From NCBI GenBank assembly GCA_949361645.1, contig OX442415.1:8215254-8279253 (forward strand): 64,000 nucleotides of DNA, given 5' to 3'. The translations under genes were made by a program, and so were the position numbers. Source of the DNA: Spongilla lacustris (lineage: Eukaryota > Porifera > Demospongiae > Spongillida > Spongillidae). Under the pieces are notes generated by a model. The model worked only from the letters and a program-made list of their open reading frames with translations. It did not search any database and was not told where the DNA came from. Positions 31,850-43,283 of the stretch are shown piece after piece (position 1 is the first letter of the stretch; each line of letters begins with the position of its first letter).

Positions 31850-32009
31850 GGGGGACAGCTGTGCCTAGGAAATAATGTCCGGCATGGGGGGACAATAATG
31901 CCTAGAGGGGACATTCATTCCTAGGCACCAGTGTCCGGGGGGACAGTCGTGCCTAGGCATGAATGTCCGGGGGGACACTTTTTCCAGGGGGACAGCCATG
32001 CCTCCGACA
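31850..32009. repeat. Right terminal array of element 1
   Basis: Mirror of the left array: TGTCCGGGGGGACA units alternate with GTGCCTAGGCATGAA-type spacers, ending in the TIR CCATGCCTCCGACA. Confidence 0.9.
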
Positions 32010-32390
32010 ACGGGACTCTTATCAATCGGATAGCTTAGCTCTTTGTCATCGTCGAACAAGCAGTCCAAGACGAGCAGTTTCGCGTTTGTTTGATGTCATA
32101 AAACCGCGTGGTTGTGGAAAACAAAACGTTTGTTTAAACTCGTACCCAGTCCCACCGTATTTCTCGTTCTTCTTCTTCTTCTTGACCACGCATAACTCGA
32201 GATAGGAACACTTCTAAGAAATGAAAATCACACCAATAGGTTCAGAATTCATTGGCATTCTCGCTTCAGTGGTCAAAATTTATCGAGGTTACATTGTATA
32301 TATCGGTGGTAAGTACACTACATGTACATGTAATCCAATGTGAACGGTCTGGGCACTACACCTATTAGTGGTAATTAACCTAGTGAAATT

Positions 32391-32633
32391 GTGGCACGGC
32401 ACTACCACTATTTACTCGAGCCAGAACTAACCGGTGAGGCCGGTCTTCACCGGAACCTCGAGCCTAAACTAAACTTTAAAGAGACAACGATGCAACGAAC
32501 ATTCAGCGACCATGAAGAGTGCAGAACATCGGGACGATTCCATCGCTTCTCCTTCGGCGAAAAGAATGCGATTCCAAGAACGCACGACCGACAGCCAAAC
32601 ATGCTGCTGGAAAAAGTGCTACCGCATGGGTAA
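32391..32633 (+). CDS. Hypothetical 80-aa ORF
   Basis: ATG-led frame with a charged central part (DHEECRTSGRFHRFSFGEKN) and no recognised motif. It begins near an imperfect palindrome CCGGTGAGGCCGGTCTTCACCGG-like segment at about 32430. It could be a fragment of a mobile element; weakly supported. Confidence 0.15.
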   Translation: MARHYHYLLEPELTGEAGLHRNLEPKLNFKETTMQRTFSDHEECRTSGRFHRFSFGEKNAIPRTHDRQPNMLLEKVLPHG

Positions 32634-32706
32634 TAGGCTTGGAAAGCTACTAAAACCAATAGGTACGCTCGAATTCAACTGGGTTTGATGTACATCAGTC
32701 AATTAT

Positions 32707-32970
32707 GGTCTCCCCCACACCCCCTAGTACGGGCACAGAACGGGCATTTGGACGGGGATTGACTAGGATTTTTGCCCCATGCAGGGGAATTATTCATGAT
32801 GTCGCATGGCGCAGGAAATTTTATGCGGGCGTCTCTTCTGCTGCTCCACATAGTATGTGGGGGATTTGAATGCCCAAGGGGTTGGGGATTTGAAAACCGC
32901 AATCTTCAAATCCCCACCTTCGCCCCATCTGTGCCCGCACTGGGGGGCCGGGACTGGAGTGGGGGAGACC
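32707..32970. mobile_element. MITE with GGTCTCCCCCAC ends
   Basis: Inverted ends GGTCTCCCCCACAC (32707) and GAGTGGGGGAGACC (ending 32970) enclose 264 bp. The inside has GGGGATTTGAA/TTCAAATCCCC repeats forming a further hairpin. Target duplication is not clear. Confidence 0.65.
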
Positions 32971-34455
32971 ATTGATAGGTGCATAAACTATAGCAGTAGA
33001 GGTCAGAATTCATTGTGTACGTGGGAAAGCTGTTAACTTTGCCCTGTCATCAATATAAAAAGTCTGCCCAGGTCAATTAACAGTTTTAACATGGCTTCTA
33101 TTTACATGTACATGTAGGTATTTTGTAGATATATGTAATTGTAATTTCATTGCATGTGTTCATTTTCTGTACCTTTTAGCTTCTCCCTGTATGAACCAAA
33201 CAAAGCATACTGAGGGAATATAAAGGTAGCCTAGTAGCATTCTGTTAAATAGGCTAAATGATGCCTTGTTCAAAATCCACCCATGGTTAGCACAAAAGGT
33301 CAGCTGTTTGTGAAGTTAGTGCAGGTGCTTTGCTTAAAAAGGCTGCATAGAAAACAATAGGTGAATTTCTGCATGATATTCGTGCTATTGATGCAATCAT
33401 AATCACAGAACCTTTCTTTTGTGATGCCTCTTACAACCACATAGGGAAGCTTGGTACCCTAATGGTAATGTGTGTAATGGCAAACGAGATACCTGCATAC
33501 CCTTATGTACCCTACTCCTCCCCTTATACCTACTACCCCTACCCCTCCCAATACCTACCACTACCCTTACTATTACCCCTACTCCTCCCCTTACCTACCA
33601 CCATGGGCGCCCCCAGCATTTCTGGAAGGGTGGGACCAGGATAGGGTAAGGGGGCGCCATTTGACAGCCAAATATTACTATGGGGGTGTTGTATGCTTTA
33701 GGCCGATTCAGCGGGGGGGGGGGGGGGGGGGGGGGGCATGGCCCCCCCTGGGGGTGCCCATGACCTACTCCCTACCCCTACTCCTCCCTTTACCTACTAC
33801 TACCTCTATCCTCCCCTTACCTACTATTCCCCTGGTGCATGGAGTGAGGTGACCTCAATGGTCACGTGTGTAATGATGAGGAATTCACTGATACACTACT
33901 GTCATAGTATGAAACATATCTACATGGATACTGTTCACAAGTTGAGTTGACACAGATCTCTTTAATTTACATAACACTCAGGGATTTACCGCTCCCACCC
34001 CCTATCCACCCCCTACCCACCCCCTGGTTGCCCCTAATTTGACTAATCCACCCCCTGATCTACACATGCCATGTCAAAATAAAACGGTGCCATGTCAAGA
34101 AATTGTGGACATCAATGCATAACTCGGCTTACAATTATGATTTTAAAAAATCTGATTGCACCATTAAACTCACTTTGTAATTTAGAGATTTATCACGTTA
34201 TTAAAACAGCTAATTAATTAATTAAAATATATTATTATTATTGTCTTGTAATACGTTAATTGTATGTCTGCATGGCAGGAAAGTTAGGAATAGCAATCGC
34301 TGTTACATAAAATCCTTCCGAACTAATGCTATCGTCGATTTTAGTGATCTAAGCATACGCATGCGCAACGTAGTTTTACTCGTGTCCCTGCCACTGGATA
34401 CATTCTGGAGGTCACGTGATATGTTATTTAACCATTTTGACATTTGTGCGTAGCT
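32971..34455. other. Non-coding, pyrimidine-rich stretch
   Basis: 33490-33850 is a C/T-rich tract (CCTACTCCTCCCCTTACCTA-like repeats) interrupted by a G run at 33712-33737. 33985-34060 holds several CCACCCCCT units after CAGGGATTTAC. No gene supported. Confidence 0.5.
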
Positions 34456-34522
34456 TAGTCTCGTTCCCAGACTATATTTATTGAGAGTCACTGTCAATAA
34501 ATAGGGTCTGGGAACGAGACTT
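34456..34522. repeat. Solo foldback of Mutator-like TIR (TAGTCTCGTTCCCAGAC)
   Basis: TAGTCTCGTTCCCAGAC faces GTCTGGGAACGAGACT around ATTTATTGAG...CAATAAAT. It is the same TIR family as the elements at 45418 and 59711. A further forward copy, AGTCTCGTTTCCAGACCC, lies at 34699-34716. Confidence 0.7.
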
Positions 34523-35833
34523 AGGCATGGCTAGCCTTTTGGCGGAGGGTTGGGTATCAAGCCTATATTTGTTAGTATTGTGGATATAATAGCACTACAC
34601 TCGATCGCTATCAATAATTCTTGGTATACGCTAGTCTTGCTAGCCTGTATATCGTCGATCAATGGGTAGCCAAGGTCGCTCGCGCTCACTTCCATAGCAG
34701 TCTCGTTTCCAGACCCAATATACGCAGCTGCTCTGCTACGTATACGAGGTGAAGTCTGTCCTGTAGTATTTCTTTCCAACTCCGCCGGAATGTCGGCCAA
34801 GGTATACGACAAGGATGAACAGCCGTAAACGTACTCGGAGAGTGGTTATAACTTATAAGTAGATCACATACATGCACCTGTCTGTGTAATTTGCCCCTAC
34901 AAATACTAAGCAATGGCTCAGAAAAGGATGCCATGATGATGCTCTGATATGTCATCAATGAACAGATCGATGGCATGAAGGCACAGCTAGGTAGAACTAC
35001 ACGTATGTATACTACCATGCATGTGAAACGTTTACACAAATCACCACATGCCACCACCCTAATTAAATGGTGACCACAAAGATGTTGCATCAGCTACAAT
35101 GTACATTCTGTTAATACCAGCCCTTCTAGAACCTTCCACAATTATCACACACAAACACAACCAATAGATAACCAAAAAAATACACCATAACTGTTACATC
35201 GATCACCTACATGTATTACATACATCTGCAGAGCCATGTACATATAGCTGGACCACACAAAGCCTTCCATTTGAGTTGGGTGCTGAAGTGCTTTCACCAG
35301 GTGCATGTTGGAAGGGTGACTGGCACAGTCCATGAGATGCAAAACTTTGAGTCCAGTCCTCCCAGGTCCATACCAGGTGGTCATGTAGGTAAGCCTCCTC
35401 TCCTGGCAGACAACTGGTGACTGTCCTGTGTGTACAACCAAACCCTCAGCCTCAGTTCTAAGGTACAGGTGGACAATTGTAGCCACTTTAAATTGGTCCT
35501 ACATCTACATGCATGTAACAGGTATTTCTTTCTCAGTTTTATAGACATCTTCACTTAATTTGATTCATATATCCCAGTGGCTGCATCTGGGATGCGCTAT
35601 CAAATTCCTTATCTCTAGGGAGAAGGGCTTGTATTATCTTTCCCTTAAAACTGTCCCAACCAGAGCTTACTCTTGTTCCACAAGGATATCTCCCATCCAT
35701 GCATGCACCTTCACAAGGCTCTCTCCTCTACCTCCACAAGGCTATCTCACAAGCTGGCTACCTCCCTCCACCCAGAGCATTGCATAGCAGCAGGCTGTAC
35801 TGCAATGATTAACATGCAGAGAGATCACATGCT

Positions 35834-35836
<3 letters not shown>
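34523..35836. other. Mostly non-coding stretch with one exon-like segment
   Basis: The minus-strand segment about 35425 to 35207 reads openly in more than one frame after an ACACACAG acceptor-like site. One frame runs from LPGEEAYLHDHLVWTWEDW to a TGA after CNTCR. No homologue recognised. The remainder shows no gene. Confidence 0.2.
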
Positions 35837-35896
<60 letters not shown>

Positions 35897-35910
35897 CATG
35901 TGAGTGTGAG

Positions 35911-35951
<41 letters not shown>

Positions 35952-35968
35952 TTGTGTGTGTGTGTGTG
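35837..35968. repeat. (TG)n microsatellite
   Basis: TG run with interruptions GAGCATGTGAG and TATGTGTTTG. Confidence 0.95.
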
Positions 35969-36009
35969 TGTTTATATATGTATCACATGATACCTATATG
36001 GAATCACAT

Positions 36010-36176
36010 GTTCATGTGCTTTATGAGGTACTATAGGGAAATCCACACACCTGGGATATGAAGGCAGTTACAGCCAGTTAGTGGTGCATGGACCACGGAA
36101 AATGAGGAGGTGTTGCCATAGAGAGATTCCATCTGGAGGGTCGTTGTCAGCTCATACAGGAAACCACTCAGTAATC
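36010..36176. repeat. Fragment of block Y (copy 4)
   Basis: Matches 5331-5512 (GTGCTTTATGAGGTACTA, CACACACCTGGGATATGA, CAGTTACAGCCAGTTAGTGG, GTCGTTGTCAGCTCATACA), stopping at CAGTAATC. Only the upstream flank of the collagen-like gene is present, not the gene. Confidence 0.85.
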
Positions 36177-37064
36177 CGTACGCGAGAAGATCGCGCGCTG
36201 ACTACATCCGCCACTGGGCGAGGGACCGAATAGTTACGTAGTAAAATCATTGCCTCGCACATGATAATATTATTGGGCACATAACCTTATATGGCTCGTC
36301 TTTGTCCCGTATCAGTGTTTCGCTTGTCCGCTTCAAATTCTATATAGAACGATAGCATTTACAAATGTGGATATGCACGCACCCTTTTGAAAAAGTAGCA
36401 ACAGAAAACGCACGTTTCCCAGCTGTCATACTCATAGAGCCATATCACGTGGTCGAATATAGAAAGTTATAGGGCCTTACTTCGCCATAAGTGTCTGTGA
36501 TGCCTTGGTTTTCCTGAAATAGACACGTACGGTAGTAACGTTTAATGTCCATCGGATAGACATAGACCACTCCGCGTTTGACAGACCATAATCTTGAAAC
36601 CAGGCTTGAAACGGCCTAGCTAGGACTTTAGAAGCTCTATATTAGTATCCCAAGCCAACAAAAACCCAAACAAAGAACATACCAAATTTGCGCGCAGTGG
36701 ATTTTGTTACTTCCAACTGAGCCTGAACTGAACGCCATAGTTTAATTGTCATCCGCGGGCGGTTTTTAATTATTTTACAACCAAACACATATGGAGAAAT
36801 GGCCCATACATAGGCGGTCATCATGCTTTTATTTTTAAATTGAATTTTAAACACATTTATAATTTAGTATAAATCGGTCTGATTGTGAATCTGTGTTTTA
36901 TATAATTATGACATGAACCATTCGTGTAGTAAAATCAAGACAAAAAATTAATTTCTACCGCGCATAATTTATTCATAAACAATGTCATAACGTAATACCT
37001 TGCGTCATGTGGGATTAAGTTACAGTTATTGCGTACGTTGTAACTAGTTAACTGTTAATTGCAG
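36177..37064. other. Intergenic DNA
   Basis: No gene or repeat recognised. Confidence 0.4.
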
Positions 37065-37167
37065 ATGAATTATTAACGATAATACACAATCGTAGCTTTG
37101 GATATGTGGAGGCAGCAATAAACGGATTGCCCTGCATGATTTCAACTTCTGAGATTCAAGTGTTTTG
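37065..37167 (+). CDS. Candidate internal exon, unidentified gene
   Basis: Canonical acceptor (TTAATTGCAG) and donor (GTGAGTATAC) bound 103 nt that are open in one frame: DELLTIIHNRSFGYVEAAIN continuing to ISTSEIQVF. Composition is protein-like. No neighbouring exon with matching phase was found and no family is recognised. Confidence 0.35.
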
Positions 37168-37235
37168 GTGAGTATACTGTGTGAATTTAGTATGTGCAGA
37201 ACAGGCATATATTCGATGCAGTGAAGGGGGAGGAG

Positions 37236-37935
37236 ATATGGCCTTCTCCCTATACTAGTACTGTATGGAATTCGCCCTGTACTGTTGGCCTTCTCCCGGA
37301 CCGTTAATTGCCCGTCTCCTTATACTGTTGGTCTTCTTTCTGTAGTGTTAGACTGGTGGCCTTCTCGCTATACTGTTGGCCTTCTCCCTATACTGTTGGC
37401 CTTCTCGCTATACAGTTGGCCTTCTCCCTATACTGTTGGCCTTCTCCCTATACTGTTAGCCTTCTCCCTATACTGTTGGCCTTCTCCCTATACTGTTGGC
37501 CTTCTCCCTATACTGTTAGCCTTCTCCCTATATACTCTTGGCCTTCTCCCTATACTGTTGGCCTTCTCCCTATACTGTTGGCCTTCTCCCTATACTGTTG
37601 GCCTTCTCCCTGTACTGTTGGCCTTCTCCCTGTACTGTTGGCCTTCTCCCTATACTGTTGGCCTTCTCCCTATACTGTTGGCCTTCTCCCTATACTGTTG
37701 GCCTTCTCCCTATACTGTTGGCCTGCTCCCTATATACTCTTGACCTTCTCCCTATACTGTTGACCCTTCTCCCTATATGGTTGACCTTATCCCTATACAG
37801 TTGGCCATCTCCCTATGCTGTTGGCTTTCTCCCTATACTGTTGACTTTCTACCTACATGTGTACTGTCGGCCTTATCCCTATACTATTTCCTATACAGTT
37901 GGCCTTCTCCCTATACTATTGGCTTTCTCCCTATA
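37236..37935. repeat. Minisatellite, 20-bp unit GGCCTTCTCCCTATACTGTT
   Basis: About 30 head-to-tail units with variants (CGCTATACTG, CTGTACTG, CTATATACTCTT) before decaying. Long ORFs in several frames are artefacts because the unit lacks stops. A short outlying array of the same unit is at 39536-39635. Confidence 0.95.
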
Positions 37936-38280
37936 TGAACCACTGAGCATTGTCCATTTGTGTAGCATCTCTGTCCCTTTGTTTACCATGTGTATAGCTG
38001 ACCTGTGGGACACACACACCACACACGTGCATGGACACTTCCAGCAAGTCACGCACGCTCAGTTACAGTGTGGACACTCAATGTAGTAGCTCTACTGGTG
38101 GCGATGCACATATTCACAAGTGTCTCCATCATGTGCACACTACACACGCTGATGTAGAGCTGTGTATTGTGTGCTTCAAACATGGGCACACACACCAATG
38201 ATGTCCACACATATACCTGTACACAGTGGTACTTACATGTACATCCATATACATCAGATATAAATAATAATAATTTGGAC

Positions 38281-38311
38281 ACAAACACACACGCACACAC
38301 ACACACACACA

Positions 38312-38407
<96 letters not shown>
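38281..38407. repeat. (CA)n microsatellite
   Basis: CA run with rare GC and TA interruptions, ending in an AG used as acceptor by the candidate exon at 38409. Confidence 0.95.
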
Positions 38408-38408
<1 letters not shown>

Positions 38409-38409
<1 letters not shown>

Positions 38410-38519
38410 TTGCTGTACAACCACAACAAGACACAACAATCTACCAGGAGAGAGCTACCATACTACTGGAGGAGCAGAGGATCAATGAAGACCTACTAAC
38501 TGCAGTACTACAAACCAAA
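38409..38519 (+). CDS. Candidate internal exon, unidentified gene
   Basis: 111 nt open in phase 0, reading QQDTTIYQERATILLEEQRI then NEDLLTAVLQTK, between an ACACAG acceptor formed by the (CA)n run and a GTATTTAC donor. Helical, charged composition looks coded. Phase does not directly match the candidate at 37065-37167. Function unknown. Confidence 0.35.
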
Positions 38520-40055
38520 GTATTTACTGGTCTGGCTACTTCCCCAGTCCTTTGAACACAGTGACGACAGATAACAGGTGTGTGAATGGCTGTTTGGGGG
38601 CTATTGTGATGGTGGTTACATGCACTAGAGTACGCATGGTATTTTTGGACATGCTAATTTTTCTTTGCATGCATTGGTGTTGAGAACACTTCCTCACTCC
38701 CCTGGAGGGGTGTTGGTGGTGTCATTGGATCACCTCTCCAAATCCCCCAGAAAGGGGAGAGGTATCCTTTGTACACATACAATGCATCACTTGGGTGACG
38801 GCTCCATCAGAAGTCTTTGAACATGCATGTTAAAGAACTTCTGTTTAAGGGCCTGGAGAGGTACATTAACTTGTACATGTACTCTTTGTTACATGTACTA
38901 TTGTCTATCTTTATAGACACCATCTACTGTTACATAATCCTGTACCTAGTATATGTACCCAGGACTAATTTCTCATCTGGTGGCTACCAGATACAGGTAT
39001 AAACCCTAACCCTGACTACCTACACAAAAGTTCTGGTAAATTTAATATTACTACATTTGCATATGAGGCTGTGCTTTAAAAGGCTACCATGCGCTATATT
39101 CATTTGAGTTGCATGCAACATGTTACCTACATGTACGTGTGGTAACCTTAACCCTTCTATACATGTATGTAGCCAAGTCATCGTATGCCCTTCATGCAAC
39201 TTTTTTGGCTGTAGGTCACTACATGTACATGCAGTGGTACTTCAAAGATAGGTAGTGATTTTAGTGGTTACCTAAGTTTTGCAAAGCAACCACATCCATT
39301 GTGTGGACAAGGAAACCACAAGCCAGCCTTAAGCTGGTTTTGGCCCCTACTGGCCTAACAAGGGATAATGGTTCTGGGGCTATGCCAAAGCTTCATACAT
39401 GTAGGTTGGCCCATGCCCATTTAGTGTTTGCATTAGTTATCACAAATAGAATAACCTTATGGGCCCACTTCGTACATACATATATGGACACACCTCCCTT
39501 GACTACTTACATGTACATGTACATGTTATATACTATACTGTTGGTCAGTTGGCCTTCTCCCTATACAGTGGCCTTCTCCCTATACAGTTGGCCTTCTCCC
39601 TATAGGTAGCCTTCTCCCTATATTGTTGGCCTTCCCTAAAGGTTTTCATTTTTAGTATGCACGGCATTACATGTAGTACCTTGCTCTCATTACTGTCAAC
39701 AGTAAGGCTCTCAACTGTAGTACTCCAAGCCTAGCTGGCAACAAGTAGACAGGCAATAGAATAACCCTGGGGCTCACCAAAAATGTACATACATGTATGG
39801 AGACAAGTAGTAGTGCTGCACATCTGTTAACATACTATGAACTTCCAGGACACAGCTTTTCCCTAGGACAACCAGCAAAACCAGGCCTAGGGGTTGTATT
39901 TGCACAAAGATGCATGGCATTGTGCATGAGATTATTCACTGTATGTGACCTAGACCTTTTATCAGCACAGTCTGGCCACACAACAAAATTCATAACATTG
40001 GGCCTTTGTTACTTTGTACAAACATTGAAATAAGATAGGATCAGCAGGTGTTTAT

Positions 40056-40056
<1 letters not shown>
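38520..40056. other. Intergenic DNA with an outlying minisatellite
   Basis: 39536-39635 repeats GGCCTTCTCCCTATACAGT four to five times, matching the 37236-37935 unit. No gene supported. Confidence 0.6.
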
Positions 40057-40147
<91 letters not shown>

Positions 40148-40164
40148 TCACACAAACACACACA

Positions 40165-40212
<48 letters not shown>
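40057..40212. repeat. (CA)n microsatellite
   Basis: CA run of about 155 bp with TTCACACAAA-type interruptions. Confidence 0.95.
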
Positions 40213-40213
<1 letters not shown>

Positions 40214-40599
40214 CAGCTGAACGTGGGGGAGGAGGAGGAGGCAGGAATAGGCAACATCTGCCAGTATCACTTACGGTTTCCAGTCATGCATTTGCTACAG
40301 ATGTTACGTGTACAAGAAGCACACCATTACATGCATGTACTTCCTATAACACCAGTACCTACCCCCTGGTGTACACGTGGCATGTCACTTGCTGTTCTGT
40401 CAATTAATCCAGGGTTCACAAACATGCCATTTAACTGTACATATGAAGGGAAGACTTCCTACAATAATACTGCAGCAATGGAAGTAGAACATCATAACAC
40501 AAACTTTCATGAATCCTTCATTTGTATTTAGCCAGTCAGACACTCAATGTTTTGGCATATACAAACTGCCACCACAACCTGTACAAAAAAAAAACAAAT

Positions 40600-40745
40600 A
40601 ATACTTTCTCTTTTCCTCCTCCATTCAATTTCCTTACCTCCCCTTCCATCTCCCTCCCTCCTCATCCCGTCTACCTCCCCCTCCCTCCCATCACTCTCGC
40701 TCCTCCTCTCTCCTTTCCTCCCCTTATCCCCATTCACCCCGCTGG
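40600..40745. repeat. Pyrimidine-rich tract
   Basis: Almost uninterrupted C/T (CCTCC, CTCCC, TTTCC units). Low complexity. Confidence 0.8.
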
Positions 40746-41246
40746 CCCCGGCTCTCATCTTATAGCGCATGTCAAATGAAGTACTATCAGACTGAAAGGA
40801 TTGTGTATGAAAGGAAAAAGGTAAGCTAGCTGGGTTTGTTTTTAAAAAACAAAATAATACCATGCTTTCCAGTGTTGTAAAGTGGTTTTAAGAAGACACT
40901 TATATTGGGTTGAAGAAAAGGACGTAAGTTAACCTGTTCTCTTCTACAGTATGCAATATGTGTGTTCAGGTGTATTCTAGTAATCACTGCATTTTTATTT
41001 CAGGGAGTTCAAGTGTCAGCTTAAATTGATTTTTTACATACAACACTCACTAGCTGCAGGAACAATCAGAAGGAACAGTGCATGTGCATGGATGTCACTA
41101 TGGATGTAATGTAGCGTTACTGTTGTGTTAATTTAACTGCAGGTGTCACAACAAAGCACTGTTGTACATGTACATGTGATCATGTTTCAAAAGATTCAGC
41201 CACATGCAATGGCGTCCTAGGCTGGTTTGTTTCTCAGACACTCGAT

Positions 41247-41272
41247 ACCTCAGGATGCACTCGGATAGCTCA
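41247..41272. repeat. 26-bp direct repeat flanking gypsy debris, left copy
   Basis: ACCTCAGGATGCACTCGGAT then AGCTCA occurs here and exactly at 43284-43309, bracketing the gypsy fragments and the GTACAGG satellite. Possibly an LTR remnant. Confidence 0.75.
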
Positions 41273-41348
41273 CAACATCAACAACCATTCATTCATTATA
41301 CTGAATCATACACGTAATCACATGCACACACATCCTATTTATCTCTAA

Positions 41349-41790
41349 TCACTGAATGTTTCCGGACATCACAGTTCCTCCCCATTTCACACTGGTGACA
41401 GACCACCATCCCTTGTTGTCCATTCTCAACCCTGAAAAGGGATTACCAGCAGTGACAGCAGCACGGTTGCATTGGTATATGCGGTAGGCTAGCCCTGTCT
41501 TGATATCAGGTACAAGAGTACCACTCACCACACAAATGCTGATGCACTTTCACGTCTCCCAGTGGTGGCCGACATGCAGATGGCACAAATGGACGAGGAG
41601 GAAGGTGGGACATTCCCAACTACAAACCCTCCTGGTCGCAGTGGCAGAATTACGAAGAACAACAACAATTAAGGGACCTGGTGTTAGCAAGGGTGTTTCA
41701 GTCTATTCAGGAGGGATGGCCACCCAAAACTACAGAAGAGGTCCGGTTATAAAGCCATGCTTTGAGTAGAGACATGAACTATACATGTAC
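41349..41790 (+). pseudogene. gypsy pol fragment: RNase H end and linker to integrase
   Basis: Plus-strand pieces in shifted frames: TDHHPLLSILNPEKG (about 41393-41440), NADALSRLPV (about 41528-41560) and ARVFQSIQEGWPPKT (about 41687-41730). These are the RNase H substrate loop, the RNase H terminus and the segment before the integrase zinc finger of a K02A2.6-like gypsy element. The frame is broken at least twice. Confidence 0.75.
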
Positions 41791-41799
41791 AGCAGTACA

Positions 41800-42350
41800 A
41801 TCCTGTGAAAGGGTACAGGGAGAGGTATAGGCCTGTACCACTGTTCACGGAGGGGTACAGGCCTGCTCAGGGATACAGGCATGTTCAAGGAGGGGTACAG
41901 GGATACAAGCCTGGACAGGGGTACAGGCCTGTACTGGCGGGGGGGGGGGGGGGGTTTACAGGACTGTACAGTGGGTACAGGCTTGTACAGGGGTAAAGGC
42001 GTGTACATGCAGGGAGGGGTACAAGCCTGGACAGGGGTACAGGCCTGTACTGGGGTGGGTGGGGGGGGGGGGGGGGGGGGGGGGGTACAGGACTGTACGA
42101 GGGTACAGGCTTGTACAGGAGTGCAGGCCTGTACAAGGGTAATGGCGTGTACAGGGAGGGGTAGTGGCCTGGACAGGGGTACAGGCCTGTACTTGGGGGG
42201 GGGGGGGGGGGGTGTACAGGACTGTACAAGGGTACAGGCTTGTACAGGGGTGCAGGCCTGTACAAGGGTAATGGCGTGTACAGGGAGGGGTAGTGGCCTG
42301 TACAGTGGTACAGGCCTATAAAATTGTACAGGCCTGTACAATTTGGGGTA
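41800..42350. repeat. GTACAGGCCTGTAC satellite with G-runs
   Basis: Dense GTACAGG/CCTGTAC palindromes are organised into a higher-order unit of roughly 120-150 bp that includes TAATGGCGTGTACAGGGAGG and ends in a G homopolymer. At least three such units are visible. Pro/Tyr-rich and Gly-rich ORFs on both strands are artefacts. Confidence 0.9.
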
Positions 42351-42399
42351 CAACCAATTGTATTGATACATAGCAGTTGTTCATTCATGATGAACTCCA

Positions 42400-43245
42400 C
42401 ATACATATAGGTTTACCCATTGTCCTCTGTTTCATTCCATATCTCTTGTCTTCTGCTAGGCCATGTAGTAATCCCCATTTCAGTCCGTCCCATTCTTCAT
42501 TGCTTTCATCGTCCCCCTTTAGTTCCTTCACAGAGTGGTCTCTAGTGGGTACACCCTTTCCAACACCTGTTCCTTCTGCCCTTTTCTTTGCACAACACGC
42601 CCTCTCAATTTGCCCCCATTTCCTGCAAACTTTGTTTCTGAACCTGCACTGTTGAGTATCATGCGCTCCTCCACACCTGTTGCAAGCCCCTAGGCCTGAC
42701 TGTCTCCCCCTTCTTGGTGGTGCTGCCACTTGATGTACTTCAGGGTCTTGATCCTGTTTTGTGACACTCTGCAACTGTTCTGCGCGTCTTTAGTCTCCCT
42801 TTCCGCTATTTCCGCTGTCTCCAGCACCTTGGCAAAAGTGAGGTCTGCCTTTGTGAGGAGTCTCTTCTGTACCCCCTCGTCCCTCATACCAAAGAACACC
42901 CTGTCTCTCAGCGTCTCTGATAACGTCGCACCAAACGCACAGTTCTGCAAACTTGCTGCATACCACATATCCCTCCTTTTGTCCCGTTTGTGGAACCGTA
43001 CGTTCTGCGATGACTAGAGGTTTAGGCGCTACGTGTGTCGTTAAGGCTGCGACCAGTTGCTCGTACGTTCGGTCTTTCAATTTCTGGGGTGCTACGAGCG
43101 CTCGGAGCAGGCCAAATGTAATACAGGCGAGGAAAGCGTCCTTTTTCTGTTCGGCTTCCACTTTATTTGCCAGGAAGAAATGTTCTAACCGCTCGACGTA
43201 TTAACTCAACCAGTCTTCCGTTGACGCGTCACACTCCCCTGCCAT
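42400..43245 (-). pseudogene. gypsy gag fragment
   Basis: Starts at an ATG at 43245 (MAGECDASTEDWL), followed at once by a stop, then YVERLEHFFLANKVEAEQKK, the LKDRTYEQLVAALTTHVAP block, a YVA.LQNCAFGATLSETLRD block, LTKADLTFAKVLETAEIAER, and zinc knuckles (CNRCGGAHDTQQC, then C..W...ERAC). The blocks lie in three frames. It is on the opposite strand to the pol fragment at 41349-41790, so the two are not simple parts of one insertion unless an inversion occurred. Confidence 0.8.
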
Positions 43246-43283
43246 CCTTCTTAGCTATCCCATGCACCCTCGTCGCCCTGTAG

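Larger units (their letters stand above)
30235..32009. mobile_element. DNA transposon with 32-bp-period palindromic terminal arrays (element 1)
   Basis: Ends TGTCGTAGGCATGG (30235) and CCATGCCTCCGACA (32009) are inverted repeats. They are flanked by ACGG on both sides (30231-30234, 32010-32013), and the element interrupts repeat S (compare 2690-2995). Each end carries an array of TGTCCCCCCGGACA units alternating with an 18-bp palindrome on TGCCTAGGCA. The 1.4-kb interior holds a possible captured exon, two poly-C tracts and a nested foldback. No transposase is found, so it is non-autonomous and the superfamily is unknown. Confidence 0.8.

Noticed and set aside
37285..38086. ORFs of 150-180 codons with repeating LLAFSLYCWPSPYTVG
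   Set aside because: Translation of a stop-free 20-bp minisatellite in several frames at once.
38049..38499. Cys-Val and Thr-His ORFs
   Set aside because: CA/TG microsatellite artefacts.
41730..42406. Pro/Tyr/Leu-rich ORFs of 173-213 codons
   Set aside because: Translation of the GTACAGG satellite; open on both strands because of base composition.
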